This document shows positions 9,800-17,709 of a stretch of DNA of 64,000 nucleotides, piece after piece. This stretch comes from Lysobacter enzymogenes. GTDB lineage: Bacteria > Pseudomonadota > Gammaproteobacteria > Xanthomonadales > Xanthomonadaceae. Made by a program: the position numbers and the translations under genes. The stretch spans positions 310,001-374,000 of the forward strand of contig NZ_CP067396.1 of assembly GCF_023617245.1 (NCBI RefSeq), read 5' to 3'. The notes below the pieces were generated by a model. It did not search any database and had not been told where the DNA came from. It saw only the letters and a list, made by a program, of their open reading frames with translations. Each line of letters starts with the position of its first letter. Within the stretch, counting starts at the first letter, position 1.

Positions 9800-9816
9800 T
9801 GCACTAACATGGTGCA
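9800..9816 (+). promoter_or_regulatory. NtrC binding site overlapping the ntrB start
   Basis: TGCACTAACATGGTGCA differs in one position from the classical NtrC site TGCACCAnnnTGGTGCA and ends directly before the ntrB ATG at 9817. It also contains TAACAT (9805-9810), a plausible -10 for a leaderless message. Binding here would block transcription or translation of ntrBC, giving negative autoregulation as known for the enteric glnL promoter. The match is seen; the regulation is inferred. Confidence 0.75.
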
Positions 9817-10878
9817 ATGCCCTCCGATCCCGCGCCCTCCACCGACCTCAGCCTCGATGCCCTGACCACTCCCGTGGCCTGGAGCGACGCGGCCGGCAGC
9901 CTGACCGGCTGCAACCTCGCGTTCTCGCGCTGGTTCGGCATCGGCGTGCGCCGGCTGCTGGGTTGGCCGCTGGCCGGGCTCGACGCCGACGGCCGGCTGG
10001 CGCTGGCGGTCGCGCGCGCGGGCGGCGACGAGGCGCCGCTGCGCATGCGCCGCATGCGCCTGCGCTACGCCGACGGCGAGGAGCGTTTCGCCGACCTGTG
10101 GCTGAGCCGGCGCGACGACGGCGGCTGGTTGCTGGAAGCGCATCCGGTCGACGAGTTTCCCGGCGACGACCCGGCGTTGTTGCTGCCGTCGGCGCTGTCG
10201 GCCTCGCTCAAGGGCCTCGCGCACGAGTTGCGCAACCCGCTGGCCGGTTTGAAGGGCGCCTCGCAACTGCTCGCGCGCCGCATCGATGATCGCGATGCGC
10301 GCGAGTTGATCGAATTGATCGACAGCGAAGTCGAGCGCCTCACCGGCCTGGTCGATCGCTTGCTGACCCCGGCGCCGCCGCGCCCGCACGCGCCGCTGAA
10401 CATCCACGCCGTGCTCGAACGCGTGCTGCGCCTGGCCGAGGCCGACGCCGGTTGGGCGGTGCGGCTGGTGCGCGATTACGATCCCAGCCTGCCCGAATTC
10501 GCCGGCGACGCCGACCGCCTGATGCAGGCGGTGTGGAATCTGGCGCGCAACGCGATCGAGGCCGGCGCCAACCACGTCCACCTGCGCACCCGGGTCGAGC
10601 ACGGCGCGCGCGTCGGCGACAGCGCGCATCCGATCGCGCTGCGTCTGGAGATCATCGACGACGGCCGCGGCGTGCCCGAAGAACTGGCCGAGCAGTTGTT
10701 CCTGCCGCTGGTGTCCGGCCGCGCCGAAGGCAGCGGGCTCGGATTGGCGCTGGCCCAGCAGGTCGCGCGCGAGCATCGCGGTTCGCTGACCTATCGCTCG
10801 CGTCCGGGCCACACCGTGTTCACCCTGCTGCTGCCGATGCATATCGAAGACAACGCCAGCGCGGAGACCGGCGCATGA
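9817..10878 (+). CDS. glnL: Nitrogen regulation sensor histidine kinase NtrB
   Basis: 353 residues: an N-terminal PAS-like sensor (about 1-120), a dimerisation and phosphoacceptor segment with His136 in LAHELRNPLAGLKGA, and a C-terminal HATPase with the N box (NLARNAIEAG), G1 (DDGRGVPEEL) and G2 (GSGLGLAL) motifs. There is no membrane segment, as expected for cytosolic NtrB. It phosphorylates or dephosphorylates NtrC in response to PII. No Shine-Dalgarno precedes the ATG, because the NtrC operator occupies that position. This suggests a leaderless transcript. It overlaps ntrC by 4 bases (ATGA), giving a translationally coupled pair. Confidence 0.95.
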   Translation: MPSDPAPSTDLSLDALTTPVAWSDAAGSLTGCNLAFSRWFGIGVRRLLGWPLAGLDADGRLALAVARAGGDEAPLRMRRMRLRYADGEERFADLWLSRRDDGGWLLEAHPVDEFPGDDPALLLPSALSASLKGLAHELRNPLAGLKGASQLLARRIDDRDARELIELIDSEVERLTGLVDRLLTPAPPRPHAPLNIHAVLERVLRLAEADAGWAVRLVRDYDPSLPEFAGDADRLMQAVWNLARNAIEAGANHVHLRTRVEHGARVGDSAHPIALRLEIIDDGRGVPEELAEQLFLPLVSGRAEGSGLGLALAQQVAREHRGSLTYRSRPGHTVFTLLLPMHIEDNASAETGA

Positions 10879-12281
10879 GCGGGGCGCGCATCTGGGTCGT
10901 CGACGACGACCGCTCGGTCCGCTTCGTGCTCGCCACCGCGCTGCGCGAGGCCGGCTACGCCGTGGACGGCTTCGAGAACGCCGCCGACGCGCTCGACGCG
11001 CTGGAACAGCGCGGCGCGCCGGACCTGCTGTTCACCGACGTGCGCATGCCCGGCGACGGCGGGCTGGCGTTGCTGGAGAAACTCAAGGCGCGCGCGCCGG
11101 CGCTGCCGGTGGTGGTGATGAGCGCCTACACCGACGTCGCCAGCACCGCCGGCGCGTTCCGCGGCGGCGCGCAGGAGTTCCTGTCCAAACCGTTCGATCT
11201 CGACGACGCGGTCGCGCTGGCCGCGCGCACGCTCTCGACGAGCGCGCCGGTCGCGGAGCCGCCGCCCGCCGCCGAGGCCGCGCCCGCCGACGCGCTGATC
11301 GGCGACACGCCGGCGATGCTGACCTTGTTCCGCGCCATCGGCCGGCTCGCGCAGGCGCCGCTGTCGGTGCTGGTCACCGGCGAAACCGGCACCGGCAAGG
11401 AGTTGGTCGCGCGCGCGCTGCATCGCGAGTCGCCGCGCGCGCAGCGGCCGTTCGTCGCGCTCAACACCGCGGCGATACCGGCCGAATTGCTGGAAAGCGA
11501 ATTGTTCGGCCACGAGGCCGGCGCCTTCACCGGCGCCCAGCGCCGCCACGTCGGCCGTTTCGAACAGGCCGACGGCGGCAGTTTGTTTCTCGACGAAATC
11601 GGCGACATGCCGTTGCCGTTGCAGACCCGGTTGTTGCGGGTGCTCGCGGAAGGCGAGTTCTTCCGCGTCGGCGGGCGCGAGCTGATCCGGGTGGACGTGC
11701 GGGTGATCGCCGCGACCCATCAAGACCTGGAAGGGCTGGTCGCACAAGGCCGCTTCCGCGCCGACCTGCTGCACCGGCTGGACGTGGTGCGCCTGCGCCT
11801 GCCGCCGCTGCGCGAGCGCCGCGGCGATGTGGCGCAGTTGGCCGAGCGTTTCCTTGCCGCCGCCGCGCAGCGCTTCGGCACCCCGCTCAAGCGCCTGTCC
11901 AAGCCCGCGCTGGAACGGCTGATGGCGCACGACTGGCCCGGCAACGTGCGCGAACTGGAGAACGTGTGCTGGCGGCTGGCCGCGCTGGCGCCGGGCGACG
12001 CGATCGCGCGCGAGGACCTCGACCAGGCGCTCGGCGCCGAACCCGCGCGCGCCGCCGATGCCGGCGAAGCGTGGGAGGCGCTGTTGTCGGCGTGGGCGCG
12101 CGCGCAACTGGCCGAAGGCCGCGCCAACCTGCACGCCGACGCGCGCGAGCGTTTCGATCGCGCGCTGCTGGAAGCCGCGCTGGCGCACACTGGCGGGCGC
12201 CGCACCGAAGCGGCCGCGCGCCTGGGGCTGGGGCGCAACACGCTGACGCGCAAGCTCGGGCCGGGGCGCAAGCGTCGCTGA
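10875..12281 (+). CDS. glnG: Nitrogen regulation response regulator NtrC, sigma-54 activator
   Basis: 468 residues, the usual NtrC length. The receiver domain (1-120) has Asp55 in LLFTDVRMPG as phosphoacceptor. The AAA+ domain (about 140-370) carries Walker A GETGTGKE, the sigma-54 contact loop GAFTGA, and Walker B FLDEIGDMP. The C-terminal Fis-type helix-turn-helix (RRTEAAARLGLGRNTLTRKL) binds NtrC sites such as the one before ntrB. Start ATG 10875 overlaps the ntrB stop; a longer in-frame extension upstream lies wholly inside ntrB and is rejected. It activates nitrogen-assimilation promoters together with RpoN. Confidence 0.96.
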   Translation: MSGARIWVVDDDRSVRFVLATALREAGYAVDGFENAADALDALEQRGAPDLLFTDVRMPGDGGLALLEKLKARAPALPVVVMSAYTDVASTAGAFRGGAQEFLSKPFDLDDAVALAARTLSTSAPVAEPPPAAEAAPADALIGDTPAMLTLFRAIGRLAQAPLSVLVTGETGTGKELVARALHRESPRAQRPFVALNTAAIPAELLESELFGHEAGAFTGAQRRHVGRFEQADGGSLFLDEIGDMPLPLQTRLLRVLAEGEFFRVGGRELIRVDVRVIAATHQDLEGLVAQGRFRADLLHRLDVVRLRLPPLRERRGDVAQLAERFLAAAAQRFGTPLKRLSKPALERLMAHDWPGNVRELENVCWRLAALAPGDAIAREDLDQALGAEPARAADAGEAWEALLSAWARAQLAEGRANLHADARERFDRALLEAALAHTGGRRTEAAARLGLGRNTLTRKLGPGRKRR

Positions 12282-12344
12282 GGATGGATGCGGTCTGAGT
12301 ACGACCTCAGCGATACCGCTTCTGCGGGAGCGTGCTTCATGGCT

Positions 12345-12455
12345 GTTGTGGGAGGGCCTTCAGGCCCGACGCCTTTCGCTCCGACTCGATGAAGCTCGCC
12401 GCGGGCATCGTCCCGGCCGAGACAAAAGCGTCGGGCCTGAAGGCCCTCCCACAAC
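12345..12455. repeat. REP hairpin pair (family A), in a 424-base gap
   Basis: Two copies of the GGGCCTTCAGGCCC hairpin face each other. The 28-base arms 12345-12372 and 12428-12455 are perfect reverse complements, separated by 55 bases. They fill part of the gap between ntrC and sodC (12282-12705). The rest of that gap shows no gene or clear promoter. Confidence 0.9.
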
Positions 12456-12705
12456 AGCATCGGATCCGAGGGCGCTTCCACCACGGAATCGGCTCGCGAA
12501 AAAATTTCGCGCTGGACGATGCGCGTCCTGTCCGATCGCCGCATCGATGGCGCCATCGCCCGCATCGCCGCCATAATCGCGTGGCAAGGCCACCCCTACC
12601 GCGCCGCCACGCCATCGCGCTTCACCCGCGCTGAACCCAGGCCCAGCTAGCGTCGGTTCCACGACCCGGCGTCGCTGCGCGACGCCGCCGACCAGGAGCA
12701 CCGCA

Positions 12706-13281
12706 ATGAACGCGACTCTTCGCATCGCCGTCCTCGCCGCCGCCACCGCCGCGCTCGCCGCGTGCGGCGGCCAGTCCGTCAAGCCCACGCCGCCGCCGGC
12801 CGCGACCGCCAAGCCGGTGTCCACCGCCAGTTCGGCCAGCGTGGTGCTGGCCTCGGCGTCGGGCAGCCTGGTCAGCGGCAAGCTCAACGTGCGTCCGATG
12901 GGCGACGGCGTGCACATCACCGGCGAGATCGGCGGCCTCACCCCGAACAGCACCCACGCCATCCACATCCACGAGAAGGGCGATTGCAGCGCCGCCGACG
13001 CCACCAGCGCGGGCGGCCACTTCAATCCGGCCGCGCAGCCGCACGGCCAGGTCGATCACGGCGCGCACCACGCCGGCGACATGGACAATCTGGTCGCCAA
13101 CGCCGAAGGCGTGGCCAAGGTCGACGCGCACGCCAGCGGCGTGACCCTCGGCGGCGGCGCGCCCAACGACGTCGCCGGCCGCGCGGTGATCGTCCACGCT
13201 TCGGCCGACGACTACAAAACCCAGCCGACCGGCAACGCCGGCGCGCGCCTGGCCTGCGGCGTGATCAAGACCGGCCGCTGA
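12706..13281 (+). CDS. sodC: Cu/Zn superoxide dismutase, periplasmic lipoprotein
   Basis: 191 residues beginning with a lipoprotein signal whose lipobox LAAC ends at Cys21, followed by a Pro/Ala linker. The SodC core has the copper ligands in HAIHIHEKGDC, the zinc and copper region GGHFNP...HGQVDHGAHHAGDMDN, and the C-terminal block GRAVIVHASADDY...GNAGARLACGVI with the last Cu histidine and the disulfide cysteine. It converts superoxide to peroxide and oxygen in the periplasm. It stands alone between repeat-bearing gaps. The ATG follows AGGAGCACCGCA. Confidence 0.96.
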   Translation: MNATLRIAVLAAATAALAACGGQSVKPTPPPAATAKPVSTASSASVVLASASGSLVSGKLNVRPMGDGVHITGEIGGLTPNSTHAIHIHEKGDCSAADATSAGGHFNPAAQPHGQVDHGAHHAGDMDNLVANAEGVAKVDAHASGVTLGGGAPNDVAGRAVIVHASADDYKTQPTGNAGARLACGVIKTGR

Positions 13282-13363
13282 ACACAGGCCGGCCGTTGCG
13301 GCCGGCGCAAGCGCGACGCGTCCGCGGCGCGTCGCGCCGTTGCATCGCCCTCCCGCGCTTTTA

Positions 13364-13388
13364 GTGGGAGGGCCTTCAGGCCCGATGC
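13364..13388 (+). repeat. Single REP hairpin (family A)
   Basis: GTGGGAGGG followed by CCTTCAGGCCCGATGC, a lone forward copy between sodC and the acetyltransferase gene. It lies only 42 bases before that gene's start, so it is probably in its leader. Confidence 0.85.
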
Positions 13389-13429
13389 CTTCCGCTCCGA
13401 CACCGCAAACCCCACAAGCGCCCACCGCC

Positions 13430-13939
13430 ATGACCCACCTGCGCATCCGCGACGCCGCCCCTGCCGACGGCGATCTCATCGCGCAATGGATGCTGGCGAT
13501 GGCCTGGGAAACCGAACACAAGCGCCTGGACCCGGCCACCGTCCACGCCGGCGTCGGTGCCGGCCTGGCCGATCCGGCCAAGGCGCGCTACTTCGTCGCC
13601 ATGCGCGAAGCGCAGACCGCCGGCCACGAAACCATCGCCGTTCCCGCCGGCACCTTGATGCTCACCCGCGAGTGGAGCGACTGGCGCAACGGCGAGTGGT
13701 GGTGGATCCAAAGCGTCTACGTCGCCGCCGAACACCGCCGCCAGGGCGTGTACGACGCGCTGCACAGTCATGTCGTGGCGTTGGCGCAGGCGACGCCCGA
13801 TGTGGTCGGTTTGCGGCTGTACGTCGAGCGCGGCAACGCCGCGGCGCAGCGCACCTATCGCGCGCAGGGCATGGTCGATGCGGGCTACGACTTGTTCGAA
13901 CAGGAATTCGGCGCGGGCGGGCGCAGTGTCGGCGAGTGA
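13430..13939 (+). CDS. GNAT-family N-acetyltransferase
   Basis: 169 residues from ATG 13430. Starts further upstream would translate the REP repeat and are rejected. The protein opens LRIRDAAPADGDLIAQWM, typical of GNAT strand beta1 and helix alpha1. It has the acetyl-CoA binding block VYVAAEHRRQGVYDAL (motif A, Q/RxxGxY type, about residues 97-112) and VERGNAAAQRTYRAQGM (motif B). The acceptor (small molecule or protein N-terminus) cannot be told from sequence. Monocistronic by context. Confidence 0.88.
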   Translation: MTHLRIRDAAPADGDLIAQWMLAMAWETEHKRLDPATVHAGVGAGLADPAKARYFVAMREAQTAGHETIAVPAGTLMLTREWSDWRNGEWWWIQSVYVAAEHRRQGVYDALHSHVVALAQATPDVVGLRLYVERGNAAAQRTYRAQGMVDAGYDLFEQEFGAGGRSVGE

Positions 13940-13981
13940 ATTTTCAGCGCGGGCGTGGTGGCGCGTAGAGCGGAACGGAAG

Positions 13982-14006
13982 GCGTCGGGACTGAAGTCCC
14001 TCCCAC
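13982..14006 (-). repeat. Single REP hairpin (family A), A-T variant
   Basis: GCGTCGGGACTGAAGTCCC then TCCCAC: a reverse copy with the A-T stem pair, at the convergent junction between the acetyltransferase gene and the minus-strand hypothetical gene. Confidence 0.85.
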
Positions 14007-14084
14007 TGACGGCGGCCACTGCGGCCGACCACTGAGGTCGGCTTGGCCTGTGCAGCCCGCTGCGCGATACCCGCGCGGCGGCGC

Positions 14085-15008
14085 CTACATTTCCTCGCGC
14101 GGCTGCTCGCCGTCGCAATGCACGAACGTCACCGGCACCGCGTGCGCGCCGAGCACCGCCGCGATCTGCCGCAGCCGCGCTTCGAAGTGCTGGTAACGGC
14201 GGTTGAGCTTGTCGCGGCATTCGGCGGTGTCGCACGGGGCCTCGGGCGCGTAGCGCGCGTGCCAGGCGGCCGGCGAGAACAGGGCGATGCGGGCCTCGCC
14301 GTCGGCGTAGTGCACCAGCGGCTCGGGCAGGGCGTCGAGCCATTGTTCGCCTTCGGGCTGCAGCAGCGCGGTCTCCAGCAGCGGCCACAGCGGGCCGAGG
14401 CCGGCGTGGTCGTACTGCAGGGCCATCATCGCGGCGAGGTCGTGCACGGTCAGGTAGCGGGCGTGCTCGACCTTGAGCCCGAACGCGGCCTGCGCGGCCA
14501 GGGCGGTATCGGCGCCGGCCATGCCGCGTTCGAGCAGGCTGGATTCGAGAGTCTCGCCGACCCGGGCGACCAGCTCGGGCGAGCCGCTGAGCGCGAACGG
14601 TACCAGCCGCAGCGGGCCGCCGGCGAAGTCGGGCGAGGGCGTCAGCGCGCCGGGCAGTTGGTCGTCGTGGGCGCCGAAGGCGATGACCCGGCCGGCCTGT
14701 TCGGCGCCTCGTTCGCGCGGGGCGCGCGCGGCGAGTTCGTCCAGTTCGCGGTGCAGCGGCCAGCCCGGGCGCAGCAGCTCGACCGGGTCGTAGTGGGCGC
14801 CGACCGTGACCAGGTCCAGCGCGGCGGTATCGGCGGCGAAGCCGGCCAGGTCGCGGGCGATCTTCTCCGACAGCGCGCCGGCGTCGTGGCGGGCGAGCGC
14901 GCTGCGCTGCACGGCGGCGTCGCCCTTGAGCTCCAGGGCGAGCGCGCCGAGGACGTGCAGGGGCGCGGCCGGGCCGCGTGCGGAGGGGGATTCGGAGGTC
15001 ATGGTCAC
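14085..15008 (-). CDS. Conserved hypothetical cytosolic protein
   Basis: 307 residues, no signal peptide or membrane segment. A second possible start is two codons in (15002). Features seen: an Ala/Leu-rich N-terminal half, LVTVGAHYDPVELLRPGW near residue 66, a central LTVHDLAAMMALQYDHAGLGPLWPLLETALL stretch (helical), and a Cys pair in CDTAECRDKLNRRYQHFE near the C-terminus. It ends EQPREEM. I recognise no family. It is divergent from the thiolase gene (133-base gap) and is probably transcribed alone. Confidence 0.75.
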   Translation of the reverse strand: MTMTSESPSARGPAAPLHVLGALALELKGDAAVQRSALARHDAGALSEKIARDLAGFAADTAALDLVTVGAHYDPVELLRPGWPLHRELDELAARAPRERGAEQAGRVIAFGAHDDQLPGALTPSPDFAGGPLRLVPFALSGSPELVARVGETLESSLLERGMAGADTALAAQAAFGLKVEHARYLTVHDLAAMMALQYDHAGLGPLWPLLETALLQPEGEQWLDALPEPLVHYADGEARIALFSPAAWHARYAPEAPCDTAECRDKLNRRYQHFEARLRQIAAVLGAHAVPVTFVHCDGEQPREEM

Positions 15009-15141
15009 CGAGGATACGCTGGCGTTTGGTAGAGCGCGCTGGCGGCGCTACACTGAAGCCCATTATGCCCGCTCCGCCGGGTGGGCCCGCGTCAAAAACC
15101 GCACGAATTTCCCCGAAACCCGGTCTTCAGAGGTGCTGCCG

Positions 15142-16419
15142 ATGCGTCAAAACCGTCCCGTCGCCGTGCTCGGCGGCGTGCGAATCCCGTTCTGCCGGCA
15201 GAACACCGCCTATGCGGACGTCGGCAACCTGGGCATGTCGGTGCGCACGCTGGGCGCGTTGGTCGAGAAGTTCGGCCTGCACGGCCAGCAGCTCGGCGAA
15301 GTGGCGATGGGCGCGGTGATCAAGCACAGCAGCGACTGGAACCTCGGCCGCGAGGCCGCGCTGTCCTCCGGGCTGTCGCCGCTGACCCCGGGCATCACCC
15401 TGCAGCGCGCCTGCGGCACCTCGCTGGATTCGATCATCACCATCGCCAACAAGATCGCCACCGGCCAGATCGAGGCCGGCATCGGCGGCGGTTCGGACAC
15501 CACTTCCGACGTGCCGATCGTCTACGGCCGCAGCCTGCGCCGGCGCTTGCTGACCGCGGCGCGGGCCAAGACCACCAAGGACAAGATCGCCGCGTTCAAG
15601 GGCTTCCACCTGCGCGAGCTCAAGCCCGAGTTCCCCGGCGTGGCCGAGCCGCGCACCGGCAAGAGCATGGGCGATCACTGCGAGGACATGGCCAAGCAGT
15701 GGAACATCTCGCGCGACTCGCAGGACGAGTGGGCGCTGTCGTCGCACCAGAAGCTCGCCGCCGCGTACGAGCGCGGCTTCTTCGACGACCTGGTGGTGAG
15801 CTTCCGCGGCGTCTCGCGCGACAACGTCCTGCGCGCCGACAGCACGCTGGAAAAGCTGGCCACGCTGAAGCCGGCGTTCGACAAGACCTCCGGTCGCGGC
15901 ACCCTGACCGCCGCCAACTCGACCCCGCTGACCGACGGCGCCGCCGCGTGCCTGCTGGCCTCGGAAGAGTGGGCGCAGGCGCACAACCAGGAAGTGCTGT
16001 GCTATCTGCGCGACGCGCAGGTCGCCGCGGTCGACTTCGTCCACGGCGAGGGCCTGCTGATGGCGCCGACCGTGGCGGTGCCGGAGATGCTCAAGCGCAA
16101 CGGCCTGACCCTGCAGGATTTCGACATCTACGAAATCCACGAAGCCTTCGCCGCGCAGGTGCTGTGCACGCTGCGCGCGTGGGAGAGCGAGGACTACTGC
16201 AAGAACCGGCTCGGCCTGGACGCGCCGCTGGGCCGGATCGATCCGGCCAAGATCAACCCGAACGGCTCGTCGCTGGCGGCCGGGCATCCGTTCGCCGCGA
16301 CCGGCGCGCGCATCGTCGCCACCGCCGCCAAGGAGCTCAAGCAGCGCGGCGGCGGGCGTTGCCTGATCTCGATCTGCACCGCCGGCGGCATGGGCGTGGT
16401 GGCGATCCTGGAGCGTTGA
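15142..16419 (+). CDS. Acetyl-CoA C-acyltransferase (thiolase)
   Basis: 425 residues from ATG 15142 with AGAGGTG upstream; longer readings overlap the divergent gene and are rejected. Active-site Cys91 lies in LQRACGTSLDS, the second motif is EIHEAFAAQ, and the C-terminal motifs are GHPFAATGAR and CTAGGMG with the second catalytic Cys. Length and motifs fit the FadI/long thiolase branch that cleaves 3-ketoacyl-CoA in beta-oxidation; an acetoacetyl-CoA-forming role is also possible. No FadJ-like partner is adjacent. Confidence 0.93.
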   Translation: MRQNRPVAVLGGVRIPFCRQNTAYADVGNLGMSVRTLGALVEKFGLHGQQLGEVAMGAVIKHSSDWNLGREAALSSGLSPLTPGITLQRACGTSLDSIITIANKIATGQIEAGIGGGSDTTSDVPIVYGRSLRRRLLTAARAKTTKDKIAAFKGFHLRELKPEFPGVAEPRTGKSMGDHCEDMAKQWNISRDSQDEWALSSHQKLAAAYERGFFDDLVVSFRGVSRDNVLRADSTLEKLATLKPAFDKTSGRGTLTAANSTPLTDGAAACLLASEEWAQAHNQEVLCYLRDAQVAAVDFVHGEGLLMAPTVAVPEMLKRNGLTLQDFDIYEIHEAFAAQVLCTLRAWESEDYCKNRLGLDAPLGRIDPAKINPNGSSLAAGHPFAATGARIVATAAKELKQRGGGRCLISICTAGGMGVVAILER

Positions 16420-16488
16420 GCGCCGGGTGAGCCCGGGCGCCGGCGATTGCGCAGGCGCCCGCGGCTGCGGCGAAGCGGAAAGGGCGAC

Positions 16489-16640
16489 GTGGGAGGGGCT
16501 TCAGCCCCGATGCTTTTGTCTCGGCCGGGACCGGCCTTTGCGTCGCGGCGGATCGGAAGGCGTCGGGCCTGAAGGCCCTCCCACAACTGCAAGGCCCTCC
16601 CACAACAAGGCCCTCCCGCAACTGCAAGGCTCTCCAAGAA
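16489..16640. repeat. REP hairpin pair (family A) with decayed tails
   Basis: A forward copy of the G-C variant (GGGGCTTCAGCCCC, 16489-16513) faces a reverse C-G copy (16560-16587). It is followed by truncated tails (AAGGCCCTCCCACAAC and similar) up to about 16640. The whole gap 16420-16880 holds only repeats. Confidence 0.85.
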
Positions 16641-16757
16641 TTGCCGGGACCTCCGACAATGGCCGGGGCCTCGCTAAGACGGCGGGCTTCGCGACTGCGC
16701 GCCCGCGAGGCGGCTGCGTAGCGACGCAGCGGGAAGCCGCTGCGACAGCGCGACGAC

Positions 16758-16782
16758 GTGGGAGGGACTTCAGTCCCGACGC
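16758..16782 (+). repeat. Single REP hairpin (family A), A-T variant
   Basis: GTGGGAGGGACTTCAGTCCC with CGACGC following, about 100 bases before the next gene start. Confidence 0.85.
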
Positions 16783-16880
16783 TCTCGTATCCGCCGCGAC
16801 ATTCCCGCCCCACCGCGATCCCCAGGGCCGGCCCGCGCGGTTTGGGGCACAATGCCCACCCGCCACGACAAGGACCTGTC

Positions 16881-17609
16881 ATGCGCCCGTACGCCCTGTT
16901 GCTGTTCGCCCTCGCATCGCTGCCGCACGCCGCCGCGGCGATGACGTTCATGGAAGCGAACTTCGTCTGCCCCATCGACGGCCAGCCGTTCCAGACCCGG
17001 GTCGCGGCGTCGGGCACTGCGTTCGGCCGCTACTTCGACGGCCAGCATTACGGCCCGATCGCCTCGCCCTGGCCGCTGCCGGTCTGCCCGGGCAACGGCT
17101 TCGTCGTGCTCGACCGCGAACGCCGCTACGGCGAGGCAGAATTGGCGCGCTTGCGCGAATTCGTCGCCAGCCCGGCGTATCGCGATTGGGTCGCCAACGA
17201 CACGCCCTATTACCGGCTGGCGCGGCAGCAGGCCCTGCTCGGCGAGTCCGAGGACGCGATCGCGCAGAGCCTGTTGGTCGCCACCTGGGAGGCCGGCCCG
17301 CGCCGTTACCCGCGCTACGCCGAAGAAGCGTTGGCGGCCTGGCAGCGGCGCGCCCTGCGCGAGGCCGGCAGCGGCGGCTACGACACCCGCATGCTCGTCG
17401 GCGAATTGCAGCGCCGGCTCGGCCATTTCGACGACGCGCGCGCGACCTTCGAGGCGCTGCGCGCCGACCGCGGTTTTCCCGGCAAACGGCTCGGGGCCGA
17501 GGAAGCCGACTACCGGCGCAAGATCGTCGAGGCCCAACTCGCGCTGATCCGCGACCGCAGCGTCGCGCACGCGCGCCTGGACGAGAACGGCGAGATCGTC
17601 GATTTCTGA
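16881..17609 (+). CDS. Secreted DUF2225-like protein
   Basis: 242 residues from ATG 16881 (AAGGAC upstream). Residues 1-20 are a signal peptide ending AAAA. The mature start has FVCPIDGQPFQTR, then YGPIASPWPLPVCPGNGF: two Cys-containing turns spaced like the CPxC/CPxCG zinc-ribbon blocks of DUF2225, but with one Cys each. The second half is helical and repeat-like (LARQQALLGESEDAIAQSLL, LGHFDDARATFEALRAD), suggesting TPR-type helices. No enzymatic motif is visible and the function is unknown. It is convergent with the minus-strand effector gene. Confidence 0.7.
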   Translation: MRPYALLLFALASLPHAAAAMTFMEANFVCPIDGQPFQTRVAASGTAFGRYFDGQHYGPIASPWPLPVCPGNGFVVLDRERRYGEAELARLREFVASPAYRDWVANDTPYYRLARQQALLGESEDAIAQSLLVATWEAGPRRYPRYAEEALAAWQRRALREAGSGGYDTRMLVGELQRRLGHFDDARATFEALRADRGFPGKRLGAEEADYRRKIVEAQLALIRDRSVAHARLDENGEIVDF

Positions 17610-17709
17610 CGGCGCGCGCCTGCCGGCGCAGCGCAGCTTCCGGCGCTCGCGTCGAGGCCGCACAGCGCCGCAACGCGAACCAACGCGACCGCTACAGTCG
17701 CGCCCGCCC

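Noticed and set aside
8129..9817. 562-codon minus-strand frame across the SDR and FlgH-like genes
   Set aside because: Arg-rich without domains, and it overlaps two genes that have clear family signatures in other frames.
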